Source: Cohnella kolymensis (GTDB lineage Bacteria; Bacillota; Bacilli; Paenibacillales; Paenibacillaceae). From it: a stretch of DNA of 64,000 bases. Below, piece by piece: positions 16,761-25,941 of this stretch. Numbering within the stretch: position 1 is the stretch's first letter; each line of letters starts with the position of its first letter. The stretch is from assembly GCF_000829465.1 (NCBI RefSeq), contig NZ_JXAL01000024.1:1-64000 (forward strand), read 5' to 3'. Under the pieces are notes generated by a model that worked only from the letters and a program-made list of their open reading frames with translations, was not told where the DNA came from and searched no databases. A program made the position numbers and the translations under genes.

Positions 16761-17384
16761 ATGCTTATTATAGGTATAGCCGGCGGTACCGGTTCCGGTA
16801 AAACGACGGTAGCGCGCTCTGTCATCGATCGTCTGGGATCGGACAAAGTCACGTTCATATCTCAGGATAACTATTACAAAGACAATACCCGGCTCAGCTT
16901 CGCCGAACGCGAAAAGATCAACTATGATCACCCGTTCGCGTTCGACAACGAGCTGCTCATTGTCCATCTCAAACATTTGAAACAACGCCGGACGGTACAA
17001 GCTCCGGTATATGACTTCTCCGTTCACGCCCGTTCGACCCACAAGACGATCGAGCTCATGCCGAACAATATCGTGATTATTGAAGGACTCCATGTACTAT
17101 CCGACGAAAATCTGCGGGACATGCTCGACATCAAAGTTTTCGTCGACACCGACCCCGATGTCCGTATACTGCGCCGGGTGCTCCGGGATATCGAGGATCG
17201 CGGCCGAAGCATTAAGTCCATCCACGACCAATATCTAAATACGGTGAAGCCGATGCATGAGGCGTTCATCGAACCTTCCAAAAAATATGCCGACCTGATT
17301 ATCCCCGAAGGCGGGCATAATGAAGTCGGCATTCAATTGCTCTCCATCTTAACCGAAAGATACTTGAGCGGCGATCGTGCATAG
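16761..17384 (+). CDS. udk: Uridine kinase
   Basis: 207 residues, the usual length. Phosphorylates uridine and cytidine with ATP or GTP in pyrimidine salvage, in the cytoplasm. The P-loop GGTGSGKT is at residues 8-15. SQDNYYKD, NYDHPFAFD, PVYDFSVHARS and IIEGLHVL are the nucleoside-site segments, and the arginine-rich lid includes RILRRVLRDIEDRGRS. GGGAGG is about 14 bases upstream of the chosen ATG, which is long. No nearer in-frame start fits the family N-terminus. A very strong terminator follows directly. Confidence 0.93.
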   Translation: MLIIGIAGGTGSGKTTVARSVIDRLGSDKVTFISQDNYYKDNTRLSFAEREKINYDHPFAFDNELLIVHLKHLKQRRTVQAPVYDFSVHARSTHKTIELMPNNIVIIEGLHVLSDENLRDMLDIKVFVDTDPDVRILRRVLRDIEDRGRSIKSIHDQYLNTVKPMHEAFIEPSKKYADLIIPEGGHNEVGIQLLSILTERYLSGDRA

Positions 17385-17410
17385 TCTGCTGATGGCAAGT
17401 TGAACGTTCG

Positions 17411-17465
17411 ATGGCGGCATGCGGGGCGTGTAATATCATACACGTGCCCGCATGCCGCCATTTCT
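17411..17465 (+). terminator. Strong terminator after uridine kinase
   Basis: An almost perfect inverted repeat: ATGGCGGCATGCGGG at 17411-17425 pairs with CCCGCATGCCGCCAT ending at 17461, with inner pairing GTGT/ACAC. It is followed by TTCTTGTT. Confidence 0.8.
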
Positions 17466-17467
17466 TG

Positions 17468-17584
17468 TTAATCCCGTTTATTCAATTGTGAATCGTTAAT
17501 TGCATTTTTCACAGCATAGTAAATAACTAAATATGTGATGAATAAACCGACAGCCCAAGCTACAATCGCCCCAAAAATGCCCAT
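17468..17584 (-). CDS. Small single-pass membrane protein (38 aa)
   Basis: ATG at 17584 with GGAGG six bases upstream. The product is one long hydrophobic helix (GAIVAWAVGLFITYLVIYYA) and a short charged tail (KNAINDSQLNKRD). Small proteins of this shape are common in Paenibacillus and Bacillus, with unknown roles. It shares the downstream hairpin with uridine kinase. Confidence 0.62.
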   Translation of the reverse strand: MGIFGAIVAWAVGLFITYLVIYYAVKNAINDSQLNKRD

Positions 17585-17678
17585 AATGTCCTCCTGCAAG
17601 TGAATGTGTTACTTACGTAAGCTAGACTCCCTCCAACAACTAATTAAATACTATCACAATCAGTTGAGTCCTACCGAC

Positions 17679-19148
17679 CTAATTATAATTCGGCAGATCA
17701 TTAACTTCATTCACAACGCGTATCGCAGATTCGATTGCCCCCTGCATCCAAGCAGGCGTATCGGAGGCATGTTCATCCGCGAAGTGAACCCTTCCTTCCG
17801 GAGTAGACAGATAAGGGCCTAAAGTACTCCCTTGTTCGGGCTTAAACAGCGAGAATGCCCCTGAGTGATGTGGACTCTGATTCCATACGTAAGAACAACC
17901 GGCTATAAACTCGCGATGCACTTGATTGCCATGGATAATAGACAAGTTTTTTAAAGCCTGTTGAACTCGTTCTTCCTCATTCAGACTTTCCCAGCAATCG
18001 GATTCATCTTCCCATGTATAACTTGCTAACACAACACCGGGTCCCGGACTTCCGATTCCATGGCTGGGATAGTATGTAAATCGTATGGGTAGGTCAGTCA
18101 CCGTATGCCCGCCGTAAAGACCTTCCTTTTCCCAGAACCTGCTTTTGAATTGAATCCCGATTTTTGTTGAGGACACATAATGGAGTTGACGTATCGCCTG
18201 CCATTTCTTTTGTGAAAACGAGTTGTAGGGTTCTACCCGGATAAATTTAAATGCCGAAAAAGGTATCGTTATGATGGCTAGATCACCGGTAATCTCAAAT
18301 CGTTCCGAAGTCTTGCTATGAATGGAATGTATCGTGATGCTGTTTGGATTCTGGGTGATTTCTGTTATTTTATGTTCAAGCCATACATTGTCTCTTAATT
18401 CAGGAAGAAACGAATGAGGAAGCTGGTCATTGCCGCCGGTAATCTCATAAAAACGAATGTTAGGGTCAATAATGTACTGCAGTTCCTTCAATAATCCTAA
18501 AAATGAAAGCTCGGGAAATCCTGAGAGTGCCATGAGGGTTTTGATCTGATCGACGGCACCTGCAGATAGGGAAGGTCCTACCGGATTATGTCTTAAAAAG
18601 TGCTCAATCGAATATTTATCAAATTCCCTCATTAGCAATTTCCAGTTTTTCTCGGGATTTTGGTTCATGAAGTCTAGGACCGGTCGTGTGGCAATTAGGA
18701 ATAACTCTAGAGCGTTTTTGTTTCTTTCCCAGGGTGCTAACGGGTAGCCGAGGATATCCGGATTTTCCACATACTTTTTTAACGTCGTTTTTATTCCATT
18801 CACATAAATAAGATCATTGGGGGTACGACTGATAAATTCATTGATCGGCAAGTTGAATTTTCGGATGTATTCTAATGTTAAAAGATGCACACTGGGAATT
18901 CGCATTGCACCCGCGTCAAGATATTGCTCCGATTGAAATGCGGATCTCAGCGTATAAACTCGTCCTCCTACCCTCTCGGCAGATTCAAGGATTGTAATAT
19001 CATGTCCGGACGCTTTTAATAGAGAGCCGCTGACAAGCCCCGCCATACCCGCGCCGGCTATGATGATTTTTTTAGGAAATGACGTCTTCTTAACCCCATG
19101 CCTGATGATTGAAATCATTTCACTGGGTGTCAGCCTGGGAATCATCAT
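17679..19148 (-). CDS. Flavin-containing amine oxidase (L-amino acid or monoamine oxidase type)
   Basis: About 489 residues. The N-terminal FAD-binding motif KIIIAGAGMAGLVSG is followed by ITILESAERVGGRVYTL and DAGAMRIPSVH. The C-terminal flavin contact region is GRVHFADEHASDTPAWMQGA. The reaction is oxidative deamination of an amine or amino acid with release of H2O2 and ammonia. The substrate is not determined. The start is one of two adjacent ATG codons (19148 or 19145) that overlap the oppF stop (ATGATG), so it is the last, translationally coupled gene of the opp operon. No signal peptide is visible. Confidence 0.85.
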   Translation of the reverse strand: MMIPRLTPSEMISIIRHGVKKTSFPKKIIIAGAGMAGLVSGSLLKASGHDITILESAERVGGRVYTLRSAFQSEQYLDAGAMRIPSVHLLTLEYIRKFNLPINEFISRTPNDLIYVNGIKTTLKKYVENPDILGYPLAPWERNKNALELFLIATRPVLDFMNQNPEKNWKLLMREFDKYSIEHFLRHNPVGPSLSAGAVDQIKTLMALSGFPELSFLGLLKELQYIIDPNIRFYEITGGNDQLPHSFLPELRDNVWLEHKITEITQNPNSITIHSIHSKTSERFEITGDLAIITIPFSAFKFIRVEPYNSFSQKKWQAIRQLHYVSSTKIGIQFKSRFWEKEGLYGGHTVTDLPIRFTYYPSHGIGSPGPGVVLASYTWEDESDCWESLNEEERVQQALKNLSIIHGNQVHREFIAGCSYVWNQSPHHSGAFSLFKPEQGSTLGPYLSTPEGRVHFADEHASDTPAWMQGAIESAIRVVNEVNDLPNYN

Positions 19149-20112
19149 GGATTGGCATCGACAAAATGGCATGCTGCAAAATGGCCTGGCCGGTGTTCAA
19201 TCAGAGGCGGCATCGTCTCGGCACAGACCTGCTGGGCCAGCGGACATCGGGTTCGAAACGGACACCCGCTGGGAGGGTTGATCGCGCTCGGCAAATCGCC
19301 TTTAATGATGACTTTGTCTTTGTTCGCCTCGATTTCAGGATTCGGAATCGGAACGGAAGACAGCAGCGCGTGTGTATAGGGGTGCAACGGACGCGAATAT
19401 AGACTCTCACTGTCTGCAAGCTCCACTAGTTTCCCTAGGTACATCACCGCTACGCGATCGCTGATATATTTGACCACGGACAAATCATGCGCGATGAATA
19501 AGTACGTTAATCCCATTTTCCGCTGCAATTCCTTGAGTAAATTGATGACCTGGGCTTGGATCGAAACGTCAAGCGCCGAAATCGGTTCGTCACAAATGAT
19601 GAATTTCGGATTTACCGCAAGCGCGCGCGCAATTCCGATGCGTTGACGCTGGCCTCCGGAAAATTCGTGCGGGTACCTGTTTGCATAATCGGGACGCAGT
19701 CTCACAAGCTCGAGCAGCTCCCCGATCCTCGCTTTGCGTTCGGTGCGACTTTTGACAAGATGATGCACATCCAGCGCTTCACCAATGCTGTCCATAATTG
19801 TTAACCGCGGATTGAGAGAAGCATACGGGTCTTGGAAAATCATCTGCATATCCCTGCGCATCGCTTTCATTCCAGCACGGGATAAGGAATAAACGCTCTT
19901 TCCCTCGAAAAGAAATTCCCCTGCCGTCGGTTCGTACAGACGAAGGAGCGTACGGCCGACCGTGGATTTCCCGCAGCCGGATTCCCCACCAAGCCAAGCG
20001 TTTCCCCTTTCCGTATCGAAAAACTGACATTGTTGACGGCCGTCAGCGTTTTTCCCCTGCCTAAATGAAACTGTTTATGCAATTGATTCACTTCGATCAG
20101 TGGAGTACTCAT
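19145..20112 (-). pseudogene. oppF: Oligopeptide ABC transporter ATPase OppF, frameshifted in the Walker A motif
   Basis: OppF is one of two ATPases driving peptide import. The start [20 protein letters not shown] at 20112 overlaps oppD by ATGA. After KGETLGLVG the frame breaks: the Walker A sequence GESGCGKS is only readable one frame over, which a single missing base near 19985 explains. The rest is intact ([15 protein letters not shown], signature EFSGGQRQRIGIARAL, Walker B FIICDEPISALD, C-terminal zinc-finger-like CPFRTRCPLAQQVC). As written no functional OppF is made. A sequencing error must be excluded because the rest shows no decay. Confidence 0.85.
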
Positions 20113-21119
20113 GCTTTCGCCTCCTGCGCCTTTGAGTGATTCAGCCAGCAACGGGCCGCTTGTGTACCGCCGCAATCAATCAGCGCAGGATCAAGCCTCT
20201 GACAGATCCGCATGGCATAGCCGCATCTAGGCGCAAAAGCGCATCCGGCCGGCGGATGAACCAGGTCCGGCGGCGTACCGTGAATCGGTATCAGAGGCTC
20301 TGATTTACTCGTGTCCAAACGCGGGAGAGATTTCAACAACCCTTCGGTATACGGGTGCTTGGGATGGCTGAAAATCTCCCTGACCGTTCCCGTTTCAACG
20401 ATCTGACCGCCGTACATCACGACAACACGATCGCAAAGCCCGGCCACTATACCGAGATTATGCGTGATCAGGATGATGGACGTATTCAGCCGACCGCGCA
20501 GCTCCTTCAGCACTTCCAATATTTGCGCCTGGATGGTGACATCGAGTGCGGTAGTCGGTTCATCGGCAATAAGCAGGGCGGGATTACATGCCAGGGCAAT
20601 GGCAATCATCACGCGCTGCCGCATTCCCCCTGAAAATTCGTGCGGATATTGATTGATTCGAGTTTCTGCACCGGGTATGCCGACAAGCTTCAGCATTTCA
20701 ATAGCCCTTGTTTTGGCTTGTGCAGTATTCATCTTCAAATGCTTCATGAGATTCTCGGTAATCTGCCTGCCGACGGTCAGCGTTGGATTTAAAGAGGTCA
20801 TCGGATCCTGGAAAATCATCCCCATTTTGCTTCCTCGCAACTGTTGCATTTCTTTCTCCGATTTGTGCAGAATCTCTTCGCCGAGAAAACGAATGGACCC
20901 GCTTTTAATACGGCTCGGGGGAGACGGGATCAGGCGCATCAACGTTTGGGCAGTTACGGTTTTCCCGCAGCCGGATTCGCCCACGATGCCGAGCACCTCC
21001 CCTGAATTGACATGGAAATCCACACCTCTGACCGCCTGTACCTCCCCTTCCCGAACATCGAAGGAGACCCGTAAATCCTTAACCTCCAACATGGGCTGGT
21101 GATTCTGCTGTTTGTTCAT
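20109..21119 (-). CDS. oppD: Oligopeptide ABC transporter ATPase OppD
   Basis: 336 residues. Walker A GESGCGKT at residues 47-54, Q-loop [15 protein letters not shown], signature [16 protein letters not shown], Walker [14 protein letters not shown]-loop [10 protein letters not shown]. The C-terminal oligopeptide-transporter extension ([19 protein letters not shown]) is present. It energises peptide import with OppF. It overlaps oppF by four bases and follows oppC by ten bases. Confidence 0.92.
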   Translation of the reverse strand: MNKQQNHQPMLEVKDLRVSFDVREGEVQAVRGVDFHVNSGEVLGIVGESGCGKTVTAQTLMRLIPSPPSRIKSGSIRFLGEEILHKSEKEMQQLRGSKMGMIFQDPMTSLNPTLTVGRQITENLMKHLKMNTAQAKTRAIEMLKLVGIPGAETRINQYPHEFSGGMRQRVMIAIALACNPALLIADEPTTALDVTIQAQILEVLKELRGRLNTSIILITHNLGIVAGLCDRVVVMYGGQIVETGTVREIFSHPKHPYTEGLLKSLPRLDTSKSEPLIPIHGTPPDLVHPPAGCAFAPRCGYAMRICQRLDPALIDCGGTQAARCWLNHSKAQEAKA

Positions 21120-21129
21120 CGGTTCTCTC

Positions 21130-22086
21130 CTATTTTCTCAGCTTCGGATCGAACGCGTCCCGCAGACCGTCGCCGAAAAGATTAAAAGCCAGCATGGTCA
21201 CACTGATAAAAATAGCCGGGAAAAAAAGCCTCCACGGAAATACGGTCATCGAGCTGCGCGCGTCCGCAATCATCGTGCCCCAGGAGGCAGCCGGCGACTG
21301 AACCCCCAGTCCAAGGAAGCTCAGGAACGCCTCGGCGAAAATGGCTGAGGGCACCGTCAGCATAAGCGTTACCAGGATCGGCCCGATCGTATTGGGGATG
21401 AGATGCCGGAAAATAATCCTAGCGGAACCGGCGCCCAATGAACGGGAAGCCAGCACATAATCCTGATTCTTCAACTGCATGATTTGACCCCGGACAATCC
21501 AGGCCATATTGACCCAGCCGGTAATGCCTAGTGCAAGTATGATCGTGAACAGACTGGGCTGCATGACGACGACGAGAAGAATAATGATGAGCAGACTGGG
21601 AATCGAATACAGAATTTCAGCAGCCCGGTTCATGATCTCATCTATGCGCCCTCCAAAATACCCCATTACACCGCCGTAAATGACGCCGATGAAAAGATCG
21701 ATCAAAGCGGCGAACAGTCCGACACGCAAGGAAATGGTTGCTCCCATCCATGTTCTTTCGAACATGTCCCGTCCCAAATCGTCCGTACCGAACCAATGCT
21801 CGGACGACGGCGGTTTATTCGTATTCAACAGATCGTTGGTCCGGAAATTAAAAGGCGTGAGAAGCGGGCCGACCAGGGACATGATCACAATAATGAATAA
21901 AACAGCGAGCCAGAACATCGCCATTTTATTGCTTTTTAACCGCAGCCACACATCTCTCCAAGCTGAAATGCTCTCGCGTTGCATTTCCGGCCCGCTGGAG
22001 TGGTTCTTGTCGACATCCTTGAAATCATCAGGCTTGAATATGGGAGTTGAATGCGCTCGCATAGGATCCGGTGTGAATGAAGCCAT
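21130..22086 (-). CDS. oppC: Oligopeptide ABC transporter permease OppC
   Basis: 318 residues from the ATG at 22086, which shares one base with the oppB stop (TGATG). An N-terminal cytoplasmic stretch (MASFTPDPMRAHSTP) precedes the OppC-type N domain and about six membrane helices. The typical opening WLRLKSNKMAMFWLAVLFII, the motif HWFGTDDLGRDMFERTWMGA and the EAA loop EAFLSFLGLGVQSPAASWG are present. Inner-membrane channel partner of OppB. Confidence 0.92.
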   Translation of the reverse strand: MASFTPDPMRAHSTPIFKPDDFKDVDKNHSSGPEMQRESISAWRDVWLRLKSNKMAMFWLAVLFIIVIMSLVGPLLTPFNFRTNDLLNTNKPPSSEHWFGTDDLGRDMFERTWMGATISLRVGLFAALIDLFIGVIYGGVMGYFGGRIDEIMNRAAEILYSIPSLLIIILLVVVMQPSLFTIILALGITGWVNMAWIVRGQIMQLKNQDYVLASRSLGAGSARIIFRHLIPNTIGPILVTLMLTVPSAIFAEAFLSFLGLGVQSPAASWGTMIADARSSMTVFPWRLFFPAIFISVTMLAFNLFGDGLRDAFDPKLRK

Positions 22087-23021
22087 CAGCCATTCCCCTC
22101 CCTTCCGGCCAGCTTGATTCTCGGGTCGATAAACACATAGGCGACATCCGTACAAAACCGAGCAATCATCAAAATACTCGCATAGAAGAGCGTAACGCCC
22201 ATAATCACCGTGTAATCGCGATTCGACACGCTAAGCACGAAATATTTTCCGAGTCCGGAAATCCCAAAGATGGATTCAACGATTACGGACCCCGTGATGA
22301 TGTTTGCAGTCATCGGACCCAAGTAGGTTACGACTGGAAGAATGGCGTTGCGAAGAGCGTGACGGTGAATGATAAATGACTTGGCTAATCCTTTTGATTT
22401 GGCGGTTCTGATATAATCGGCGTTCATCACTTCAATCATATTGGAGCGGGTTAACCGGGCAATGAACGCAATGGGCAATGCCGCGAGCGAGATGGTCGGC
22501 ATGATGTAGTCGAGCGGTTCCTTCAAGCCCGCCACGTGAAACCAGCCAAGCTTGACGCCGAAAAAATACTGCAGGAGCGGACCGATTACGAAGCTCGGAA
22601 TAGAGACGCCGATCACCGCAACGATCGACGTGAAATGGTCAATCGCCTTACTATGATACAGCGCAGAGACAATACCCAGACCGATTCCAACGATCACGGA
22701 CACAATGATGGCTACAATGCCAAGCTTGGCTGAATTGGTAAAGGACTGTTGGATGATGCTGTTTACCGTCAGGTGTGTAGCTCTCATTGAAGTTCCAAGA
22801 TCGAAATGGATAAGGTTGTTCATATAGGTCAGATACTGCTTGTACAAAGGCTGATCAAATCCGTACTTCTCCATAATGTTGTTATAGATTTCAGTCGGAA
22901 GCTTCTTCTCGCCTAGAAACGGATTCCCAGGAATCACTTTCATCAGAAAAAAGGTAGCGGTAGCCAATATAAATAGAGTAAGCAACATATAGAGGAGCTT
23001 GACCGCTATGTAACGAACCAT
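22086..23021 (-). CDS. oppB: Oligopeptide ABC transporter permease OppB
   Basis: 311 residues, full length. It opens with MVRYIAVKLLYMLLTLFILA and FFLMKVIPGNPF. It has six membrane helices, the EAA-like loop DYIRTAKSKGLAKSFIIHRH followed by ALRNAILPVVTYLG, and SVIVESIFGISGLGKYF. GGAGATGATCTGA before the ATG is the ribosome site. The gene is separated from oppA by 104 bases that hold a partial terminator, which probably keeps permease expression below that of the binding protein. Confidence 0.92.
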   Translation of the reverse strand: MVRYIAVKLLYMLLTLFILATATFFLMKVIPGNPFLGEKKLPTEIYNNIMEKYGFDQPLYKQYLTYMNNLIHFDLGTSMRATHLTVNSIIQQSFTNSAKLGIVAIIVSVIVGIGLGIVSALYHSKAIDHFTSIVAVIGVSIPSFVIGPLLQYFFGVKLGWFHVAGLKEPLDYIMPTISLAALPIAFIARLTRSNMIEVMNADYIRTAKSKGLAKSFIIHRHALRNAILPVVTYLGPMTANIITGSVIVESIFGISGLGKYFVLSVSNRDYTVIMGVTLFYASILMIARFCTDVAYVFIDPRIKLAGREGNG

Positions 23022-23059
23022 TCAGATCATCTCCAGGATCAAATTAGGTTTCAGTATTG

Positions 23060-23102
23060 TTTTTCTCAAAAAGAGGGTATATATGGTGTCCCATACATAC
23101 CC
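23060..23102 (-). terminator. Intercistronic attenuator between oppA and oppB
   Basis: GGGTAT-a-TATGG at 23075-23086 pairs with CCATA-c-ATACCC at 23091-23102 (11 bp with one internal mismatch). On the minus strand TCTTTTTGAGAAAAA follows. It lies after oppA and before oppB in the direction of transcription, so it would end part of the transcripts after the binding protein. Confidence 0.6.
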
Positions 23103-23125
23103 CCCTTTCTAAATCAGTCCTACTG

Positions 23126-24853
23126 TTAATGTGCCGCGATGTATGCTCTGGTTAAGTTGAGCTCCCCCGCATAATCCATGAATACATCCATCACGTAAGG
23201 CTTCTGCATCCAAATGCCGGTGTAGTAATAAATCGGCATGATGACCATATCATCAATGAGAATTTTTTCTGCGGCCGACAAGGATTCCATCCGCACTTTC
23301 TGATCCAAAGTTTCTCCGGCTTTTTTTACAAGCGCGTCATACTCGGGATTCGCATATCCGGCGTCGTTGTTGCCGCCCTTGGTAACAAACATGTCGACAA
23401 ACGTCATCGGATCGTTATAGTCCGCACCCCATCCTGCACGCGCGACCTGGTAGTTCAAATTGGTCCGGTTAGTCAGGAATACGCCGAATTCTTGAGATTG
23501 AACGGTGACATCCACACCCAGGTTCTTCTTCCACATGTCGACGATCGCCGTAGCAATTTTCTTATGGCCTTCACTCTCGTTATGAATCAATTCGATTTTC
23601 GGTAATGCCGTCATTTTCGCTTCGGCCAATCCTTCAGCGAGAAGCTGTTTCGCTTTTTCTACGTCCTCGGTGAAGTAACTATCTGGGTATTCTTCACGAA
23701 ATTGTTTTTCGGCGCCATTAATGCCGTAAGGAACGAATCCGTAAGCAGGCTTCTGTTCGCCGTGAGTCACGTTGTCGATAATCGCTTGTCGATCTATCGC
23801 CATTGAGAAGGCCTGGCGAATTTTCAAGTTGTTGAATGGCGGTTTCGTGTTATTGAACAGGTAATAGTAGGTCGAGGCGATTCCTTTAATCTGCAGGTTT
23901 GCATCCGCGTTGGCTTTCAGTGATGGAATCAGGTCCACCGGAATTTCTCCGACGGGACGACCGGCCCAATCAAGTTCATCCGTATCGTACATGCTGATTT
24001 CGGTATTCGGATCGATAACCATCGCCATCCGAATTTCATTTAACTTGATTTCATCTGCCGCATAGTAATCCGGGTTTTTCTTCAATGTGATCGATTCGTT
24101 ATGCTTCCACTCTGACAGAAGGAACGGCCCGTTCGTCGGCAGCGTGGCCGCTTCCGTGTGGAAGTTCGCATTTTTTTCGACAGCCGTTTTGCTTACCGGA
24201 TAATACGTGTAGAAGGAAAGCAAATTCAGGAAATAGGCCGTAGGCGATTTCAACTGGACCACAAGGGTTTTGTCGTCCTGGGCTTTTACGCCGACCTGGC
24301 TTAGGTCGGTAATTTTTTTCGTATTATACTCTTCTGCGTTCTTCAAATAGTACAACTGATAAGCATAAGGCGCAGGCGTTTCTTTCGCGGGATCCAGTGT
24401 CCGTGTCCAGGCGAATTCGAAATCGTGAGCGGTAACCGGATCGCCGGTGCTCCACTTAATGCCGTCGCGGAGCGTAAACGTATAGGTGAGGTTGTCGTCG
24501 GAAATCTTCCATTCCGTCGCCATGCCTGGAATTACTTTTCCGTCTTTGTCGACACGGGTCAGCCCTTCGAAAATCGTATTCAGCACGGTCCCGGACACAT
24601 TATCCTGAGCCATACCCGGGTCAAGTGTCGGAGGCTCGGAGTGCAGATTCATCCGGAAAACCTGCTCGGCAGCAAGTTGATTATCGGATGTACTGGATGC
24701 GCTCGGTGAATTGGATGCAGAAGGTGTAACGGATGCTGAAGAGCTGGCTGTAGGGCTTGATTCACTTTTGTTATTGCTCGAACATGCAGATAAAATCATG
24801 ACGAAGATCAACAGAGCGGCGGTAAGCGTCAAGCCGAACTTTCGATTGATCAT
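23126..24853 (-). CDS. oppA: Oligopeptide-binding lipoprotein OppA/DppE (SBP family 5)
   Basis: 575 residues. The signal peptide ends in LSAC with the lipidated Cys at 24, followed by a Ser/Thr/Pro linker to about residue 60. The SBP_bac_5 domain is complete: NLHSEPPTLDPGMAQDNVSG, GKVIPGMATEWKISDDNLTY, TFTLRDGIKWSTGDPVTAHD, IRQAFSMAIDRQAIIDNVTH. It captures peptides outside the membrane and delivers them to OppBCDF. AAGGGGGATTTT precedes the ATG. The peptide preference (Opp or Dpp type) is not determined. Confidence 0.92.
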   Translation of the reverse strand: MINRKFGLTLTAALLIFVMILSACSSNNKSESSPTASSSASVTPSASNSPSASSTSDNQLAAEQVFRMNLHSEPPTLDPGMAQDNVSGTVLNTIFEGLTRVDKDGKVIPGMATEWKISDDNLTYTFTLRDGIKWSTGDPVTAHDFEFAWTRTLDPAKETPAPYAYQLYYLKNAEEYNTKKITDLSQVGVKAQDDKTLVVQLKSPTAYFLNLLSFYTYYPVSKTAVEKNANFHTEAATLPTNGPFLLSEWKHNESITLKKNPDYYAADEIKLNEIRMAMVIDPNTEISMYDTDELDWAGRPVGEIPVDLIPSLKANADANLQIKGIASTYYYLFNNTKPPFNNLKIRQAFSMAIDRQAIIDNVTHGEQKPAYGFVPYGINGAEKQFREEYPDSYFTEDVEKAKQLLAEGLAEAKMTALPKIELIHNESEGHKKIATAIVDMWKKNLGVDVTVQSQEFGVFLTNRTNLNYQVARAGWGADYNDPMTFVDMFVTKGGNNDAGYANPEYDALVKKAGETLDQKVRMESLSAAEKILIDDMVIMPIYYYTGIWMQKPYVMDVFMDYAGELNLTRAYIAAH

Positions 24854-24969
24854 AAAATCCCCCTTGGAAAATGGCTGTCATTCTGCTGTCTAACCCTTTC
24901 ATTGCGGTGGAATGCCTTACTCCTAACGAACTCTTACACCCCCTCCCGTTTAGTAGTTATATATGACCG

Positions 24970-25003
24970 ATAATAAAAAAAAAAGTCCGCGAATTTCGCG
25001 GAC
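24970..25003 (-). terminator. Terminator of the VOC gene
   Basis: GTCCGCGAA (24985-24993) and TTCGCGGAC (24995-25003) form a perfect inverted repeat. On the minus strand a run of ten T follows. Confidence 0.8.
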
Positions 25004-25029
25004 ATCAATAAAAATATTGGAAGCTGCTA

Positions 25030-25869
25030 CTAACAGTGAGAGACATTAAAACGGTTGCCGTCAGAGTCATAGAAATGAAATAACACTCTTCCCTTTTTCA
25101 AAAACCCGCCTATTTCTCCGCACTCCACGCCGTTGTCTTGTAAAAACTGATGATATGCGAAGAAGTCCTCTCGTTTTTTGACGAGGGTCAGCGGACGAAT
25201 TGCACCGTCGATCTTACCTGTGTATGAATTAGCAGGGAGCTTTTCCAATATCCAAGTAGAACGGCCGTTGCTAGAATGGTTTTCCTTCAGCGACATTACA
25301 ACGTGTCCGTCTTCGTTATGGTCCTCCAACACACTCATTCCAACAAATTCACGATACCATTTACTCGCAGTTTGCAAATCGCTGACTCCGATTCGTGTAC
25401 AAGAAGGCTTAAAGCCCGTACTTGTTATCCTATCGTCTGCTTCTGCCGTGAGCCTCGTGCCTTCTGCCGTCGCCCAAAAGTCAAAGTATTGCCTGCCATC
25501 CGGTCCAAGGTAAATCTCCGTAACCCGAATGCCATTCTCGCTAAAATTGCTATGCACTTTGTGTAAATTCCTGGTTCTCCAACACCAACGTATATGAGGA
25601 TCAACACTGCCTCTTTCAGCGTAATGGAACGGGATTCGCTGCGTAGTGAGCACGGAGTTCAGCCAGGTGCCGTACCCAAGATGAGTCATTTTCCCACCTT
25701 TTACGCGTTGATCAGGCTGCCATGACTCCTTCCGTTTCACTTCCCACCCCATGAATGTCTCATACCAGGCAATCGCCTGATCATGATAATCCCATAAGAT
25801 ATCAATCTCGCCGCCATCGTAAAACAATTCGGGTACCGCACTCTTTTTCTCCGTTTGGATTAATGTCAT
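25030..25869 (-). CDS. Two-domain VOC (glyoxalase/dioxygenase superfamily) protein
   Basis: 279 residues made of two VOC halves. The first is around VPELFYDGGEIDILWDYHDQ and AIAWYETFMGWEVKR. The second starts at about residue 155 with TRIGVSDLQTASKWYREFVG and ends VLFHFYDSDGNRFNVSHC. VOC proteins are metal-dependent lyases, dioxygenases or resistance proteins, and the reaction here is unknown. The start follows GGAGGGATTGT, and a perfect 12-bp palindrome lies 27 bases further upstream. It is monocistronic, with its own terminator. Confidence 0.75.
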   Translation of the reverse strand: MTLIQTEKKSAVPELFYDGGEIDILWDYHDQAIAWYETFMGWEVKRKESWQPDQRVKGGKMTHLGYGTWLNSVLTTQRIPFHYAERGSVDPHIRWCWRTRNLHKVHSNFSENGIRVTEIYLGPDGRQYFDFWATAEGTRLTAEADDRITSTGFKPSCTRIGVSDLQTASKWYREFVGMSVLEDHNEDGHVVMSLKENHSSNGRSTWILEKLPANSYTGKIDGAIRPLTLVKKREDFFAYHQFLQDNGVECGEIGGFLKKGRVLFHFYDSDGNRFNVSHC

Positions 25870-25895
25870 ACAATCCCTCCATTGTCTGGCATTGT

Positions 25896-25907
25896 TTGTT
25901 ATAACAA
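25896..25907. promoter_or_regulatory. Palindromic operator candidate upstream of the VOC gene
   Basis: TTGTTATAACAA is a perfect 12-bp palindrome 27-38 bases upstream of the ATG at 25869. A TATTAT-like -10 is nearby. It could bind a dimeric repressor (inference). Confidence 0.35.
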
Positions 25908-25941
25908 TACCATAATATGGATAGATTTGTCCCCGACATTA

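Noticed and set aside
16448..16801. 117-codon frame overlapping the start of uridine kinase
   Set aside because: It has no ribosome site, runs through a terminator hairpin and overlaps the kinase P-loop in another frame.
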